Of a DNA stretch of 64,000 bases, positions 59,966 to 64,000 are shown piece after piece. The notes below the pieces were generated by a model. That model made no database searches. It saw only the letters and a program-made list of their open reading frames with translations, and was not told the origin of the DNA. Source of the DNA: Liolophura sinensis (taxonomy: Eukaryota; Mollusca; Polyplacophora; Chitonida; Chitonidae); assembly GCF_032854445.1 (NCBI RefSeq), contig NC_088300.1:80083084-80147083 (forward strand), read 5' to 3'. How positions within the stretch are numbered: the stretch's first letter is position 1; every line of letters begins with the position of its first letter. Position numbers and translations under genes: made by a program.

Positions 59966-62714
59966 TCACTAGGATAAGTTTCATCTTATCATAACCCTGT
60001 CTGAAAACACTGCATACCAATAAGTTTCTTAGCCTCATAAAAGTGTAGCCAAAGGCAGTAAACATTTCAGTGTGGCTGCTCAGGTATACAGATTTTGTAA
60101 ACTAAACACTTCACTCTAGAGTAAAATATTCTACTTTTAAACTTCACGACTTTCCACTCTGTGAAAAGCAAAGCTATTAATGAGTATAAAGTGATAATCA
60201 CCATAGTTTGTTTTCTCCCTTGTACATGTAATGGCCTCTTTAGAACTGTTAGAGTATTTATTTTGTAAGCAAAAGATTTATGTTTATACATATGGTATTA
60301 TAGCCTGATGAGCTAAAGCTTTCTTTAAGTACAGTATTTGTTTTTTAAGCATTTCCCTTTTTTGCCAAATACTGTGTGTCGGTCTGATGATATGTCATGT
60401 ACATTGTGTTCCTTATGCTTTGGGTGCTGATAACTGTATTTTAAACTAAGAACTACTCATTTGGCTGTGTCAATCTAACAATTAGCATCCGGTTAAATGC
60501 GAAGGAAATTAACTCACTTAGTGCTTTGCTTGTCTCACCCACTCTCAGCACTATGCTCAGTCAGCTAATAGATTTGTGCACCGAACATGGGGATTCATCG
60601 GAATAATCAATTGGGGAGAGTGTGCGAGGACAAGGTATATATGATTGTGAATGACTATCGTCACGGTGACTAGTCCCTCCTCCTGTCACTCAGCTGCTGT
60701 CAGTCTGCTGAAGGGGCAGGCTACACACATACGTGTTTATACGCTTCTGTCTCTGCTCTACAGAAGCATTAAGATCATCACTGGCTAAGAGCAGGAGCAT
60801 CAGTGTTAACTGTTTCTGACGCTCCAGTTCCAGATGAAGCATTTTCACCAGGTTAGCCGTGGAAAAGAAACAGAGAAAATACTATTACAAGTCCTTAGTG
60901 ACGGGTGAGGGCTGGGATTGATATCAACTCTGATTTCTCCAGCATTCGGATTGTCTGCTGTGTGACACTGGAAGAAAATTGGAAGGCAATGGACTGAAAA
61001 AAAGACAAATGTTGCTTCCTTGCCTATGCCTGGATTGGTTATTTCCAAAGTTCTACCACCGTGTCGTTTACTGGTTCACTGTCACAGTGCTTATTGACCA
61101 AAATTAAGCTCTAGGCTATCTAAATCTTTGATCAAAGCCTCTGCTCATTTGTATGTAATGAATGGAGTTGAAGTGAATCAAGTTCTCCAGTTATCTGGTG
61201 AAATAAAAGAAGCTTGACTCTGTTGGATTCTGTGCTAGTGGATGTCTCACAAAGGATTCTCCAGTCATGACAACCACCCTCAGGGCCAAATCCACAGTAT
61301 TCAAGGCAGTACAACTTAAGATTCTTGTGGAGTTTAAACTGTCCTTGAAGATTGAGCCATAATTGATTGCTGAATGGAATGTGTTTTCAGAAGGACATCT
61401 GCATGTAGGCACTGTGGTAACCATAACATATACATTCACAGATCTGCAAATATAGAGTCTAGGATTGGCTCGATCCTTTGCTTTATTTATGTTGATGAGA
61501 AATTGCAAATTGTAAAATGACATTTTGGTTAATATGGTGCTAGTCCAATTCTGTCAGGCATTTGCTATAAGAGGACGCCGTATGCTGTAAATTTTAGCCC
61601 TTGGTGTGTGGAAAAGTTTTTTTGCATAAGTACCTTCGTAATTTGTTAGTAAGCAAGCCTTTTCCTTAACTGCTTGGTTTTGAACTATGAATACATGTCT
61701 CTTAGAGCAACGTGTAGTTGCTGTGTGAAGACAGGTGGTAGCCCAGTTTTTACTTGAGACCTGCTGATTATTTGAATACCTGCTGAGAGCATTCTGAAAC
61801 TACTTGGCATTAAGGTCCATTATATAGACTAGTGAGTCTCTTGATCTGTTCTAATTTACACACTGTTTGTATTGGAACTGGTCGTGATCTTGGACATCAA
61901 GGTCAGTGGAACAAACTCATTTGTTACTCAAGAAAATAATGGCAAGACCTGCCAGGTTAATTACAGCTGGCCTAAAAGCAGTGATTACCCCAGATTTTAC
62001 CTGTCTTCCACCATCAGTGACCATTCTACAATCAGTGGATATTTTCTCTCTTGGATGAAACTTGTGTAAAGTCTGCTGATGGAGGAAATCATGCTGTATG
62101 GTATCATTCATGGATAGAGTCAGACTCGGCTTGTGGATGACACTGAGATGAGGTGTGGGTGGGTTATACCCAGATCAACAGTTCTGCTTCTCTGTGGGAA
62201 ACAATGTGCATTGTGTATTGCAGAGTGTTCGTACTGAAGAACAAAACAGGAAGAACAGGAGTACATGTGCACGACTACAGAACTTGAGCAAATTGAAAAT
62301 GTACAGTATGTAGGATTTTCAGAGAGCTAGTCCAGTCTCAGATTTCACTTCTGCTGAAGAGTCAGGTGGTGTTGAGGAGGTCAAACAAGCAGATGATAGA
62401 TATACAAGTGTTGTGACATAAAGCAGGTGTAATTAGGTGTACAGCTACATCACTTCATACGACTCTCATGTATTAGTTCACATCATGCATCCAGATGTCG
62501 ACAGCCACAATGTGTGTAAGTAACAACTTGTTTCCTGTTTCTAACCAAGTCAGTGTAATTTTCTGCCAAATTTCCTCCTATTATAAGCATGCTTAAAATA
62601 TTTTTCCTACAAATTTTATGACAATCACAAGGCTATTTATATTAGCTACCGTAAAGTTCCCCATGCCTGTTATAGTCTGTTAAAAAATGTAAAGAAAATC
62701 CAAAACTTTGGATT
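59966..62714. other. long stretch without a supportable gene
   Basis: About 2.7 kb. A TATA-like motif at 60636 is followed by slightly GC-richer sequence to about 60.86 kb. Minus frames of 67-110 codons at 60.8-61.5 kb are not recognisable. TACATGTA occurs at 60223. Confidence 0.55.
60636..60643 (+). promoter_or_regulatory. weak TATA-like candidate
   Basis: TATATATG lies about 25 bp before an 11-base palindrome-like GTCACGGTGAC (60660-60670) and a CT-rich start-like region. A short frame from an ATG at 60834 meets a possible splice donor (CAG then GTTAG) after six codons. This is only a pattern suggestion, with no protein homology to support it. Confidence 0.12.
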
Positions 62715-63533
62715 AGATTGGCGGCAGTTCTGGTAATGGTAGCGTTGATTGGTGGCAGTTCTGGTATTGGTAGCGTTGATTGGTGGCAGTTCTGGTATTG
62801 GGGGCATTTTTGATTGGCAGCAGTTCTGGTATTGGTGGCGTTGATTGGCGGCAGTTCTGGTATTGTTGGCGTTGATTGGCAGCAGTTGTGGTATTGGGGG
62901 CATTTTTGATTGGCGGCAGTTCTGGTATTGGGGCATTTTTGATTGGCGGCAGTTGTGGTATTGGTGGCGTTGATTGGTGGCAGTTGTGGTATTGTTGGCG
63001 TTGATTGGCGGCAGCTCTGGTATTGGTGGCGTTGATTGGCGGCAGCTCTGGTATTGGTGGCTTTGATTGGCGGCAGTTCTGGTATTGGTGGCGTTGATTG
63101 GCGGCAGTTCTGGTATTGGTGGCATTGATTGGCGGCAGTTCTGGTATTGGTGGCATTGATTGGCGGCAGTTCTGGTATTGGTGGCGTTGATTGGTGGCAG
63201 TTCTGGTATTGGTGGCGTTGATTGGCAGCAGCTCTGGTATTGGGGGCATTGATTGGCGGCAGTTGTGGTATTGGGGGCGTTGATTGGCAGCAGTTCTGGT
63301 ATTAGTGGCGTTGATTGGCGGCAGTTGTGGTATTGGTGGCGTTGATTGGTGGCAGCTCTGGTATTGGTGGCGTTGATTGGCAGCAGTTGTGGTATTGGGG
63401 GCGTTGATTGGCAGCAGTTGTGGTATTGGAGGCGTTGATTGGCGGCAGTTCTGGTATTGGGGGCATTGATTGGCGGCAGCTCTGGTATTGGGGGCATTGA
63501 TTGGCGGCAGTTTTGGTATTGGTGGCGTTGAAA
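62715..63533. repeat. minisatellite, 31-bp unit, about 26 copies
   Basis: The unit is GGCGGCAGTTCTGGTATTGG plus TGGCGTTGATT, with GGGGGCATT variants and three units carrying an extra TTTT (GGCATTTTTGATTGG). It has no stop on the minus strand, so 295- and 287-codon frames overlap, repeating every 31 residues (proline-, asparagine- and glutamine-rich). Two equal frames in the same bases indicate a repeat artefact. Confidence 0.95.
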
Positions 63534-64000
63534 TGGCAACTGAATTATCAAGTACATTTGAATAAATGAGCTTCATGCGTGAACTGAAATAGCTTTTTGC
63601 CGCAGTTGGGAATCTCAGTCAATAAAGCAAAGGAACCAAAATCCAATTTAGATCATTTTACATTTTAAGTACATTGAACACTAAATTCACACAGTTTGAT
63701 AATATAATTGTGTGTATGAGGAACTATGTTTAAGTATTCAGCAGGGTATTTTCTCCAGAATACAAGATTATGCCCCAAGTCAATGCAGGACCTTAGCACT
63801 GTGTCCTTAGAACTTTTCCACCTTCTACAACAGTATGGGTTTGTTAGAGGCACATTGCCAGTGTGGCAGCTGTCCTTACAGGGATATCAGTGCTCACACT
63901 GATAGGTTAAAATTGATAGACAGTACAGTGCAGAGATATCTGGTGCTTGCATGTATGTGTCCATTAAAAGAGATTGTAACAGCATTGGTGGCAACTCGGA
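63534..64000. other. window end, nothing recognised
   Basis: AT-rich single-copy sequence. A 62-codon minus frame is unrecognised. Confidence 0.6.

Noticed and set aside
59109-60065. A minus-strand 318-codon threonine- and histidine-rich protein
   Set aside because: It is the translation of the 20-bp repeat, and the plus strand and other minus frames are also partly open over the same bases.
62670-63557. A minus-strand 295-codon proline- and asparagine-rich protein
   Set aside because: A second frame of 287 codons covers the same bases, as expected for a stop-free 31-bp unit.

Overview
This is eukaryotic, non-coding-looking DNA, most likely from a mollusc or related lophotrochozoan. It is moderately AT-rich, has no dense gene layout, contains tRNA-derived retroposon remnants, and carries at least seven copies of a dispersed element (type motif TTTATTTATTTGATTGGTG ... 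GGCCAGCATTATGGTGG ... AGGTTGCTGG) that I know from memory as very common in mollusc genomes. I found no protein-coding gene, rRNA or intact tRNA that I can defend. The window could be intergenic or part of a very long intron.

Layout. Bases 1-10,566 are mostly single-copy sequence with scattered SINE remnants, a strong hairpin at 7.64 kb, and a patch at about 8.0-8.8 kb with noticeably more CpG than the rest plus a TATA-like motif. From 10.57 kb to 63.5 kb the sequence is dominated by about 24 larger tandem-repeat arrays of different unit length and sequence: 51, 115, 68, 89, 19, 39, 56, 24-25, 27, 15, 35/39, 35, 70, 19, 50, 27, 47, 34, 35, 21, 43, 21/55, 56, 20 and 31 bp. By my measurement they cover about 25 kb, or 39% of the window. 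Several have higher-order structure: a 115-bp unit built of four ~28-bp monomers, a 70-bp dimer derived from a 35-bp unit, and block duplications of about 391, 408 and 222 bp.

All the long open frames (up to 486 codons) lie inside these arrays. They translate to short periodic peptides, often in several frames or on both strands, so I treat them as consequences of stop-free repeat units and not as genes. Outside arrays and SINE copies the longest frame is about 129 codons, which is within chance for 64 kb of this composition.

Nothing here can be described as genes working together. The interest lies in the repeat biology: arrays starting directly at retroposon ends, a 351-bp insertion that split a 35-bp array with an 8-bp direct repeat at its edges, an 80-copy E-box-bearing 27-bp array, and a large excess of the palindrome TACATGTA outside arrays.
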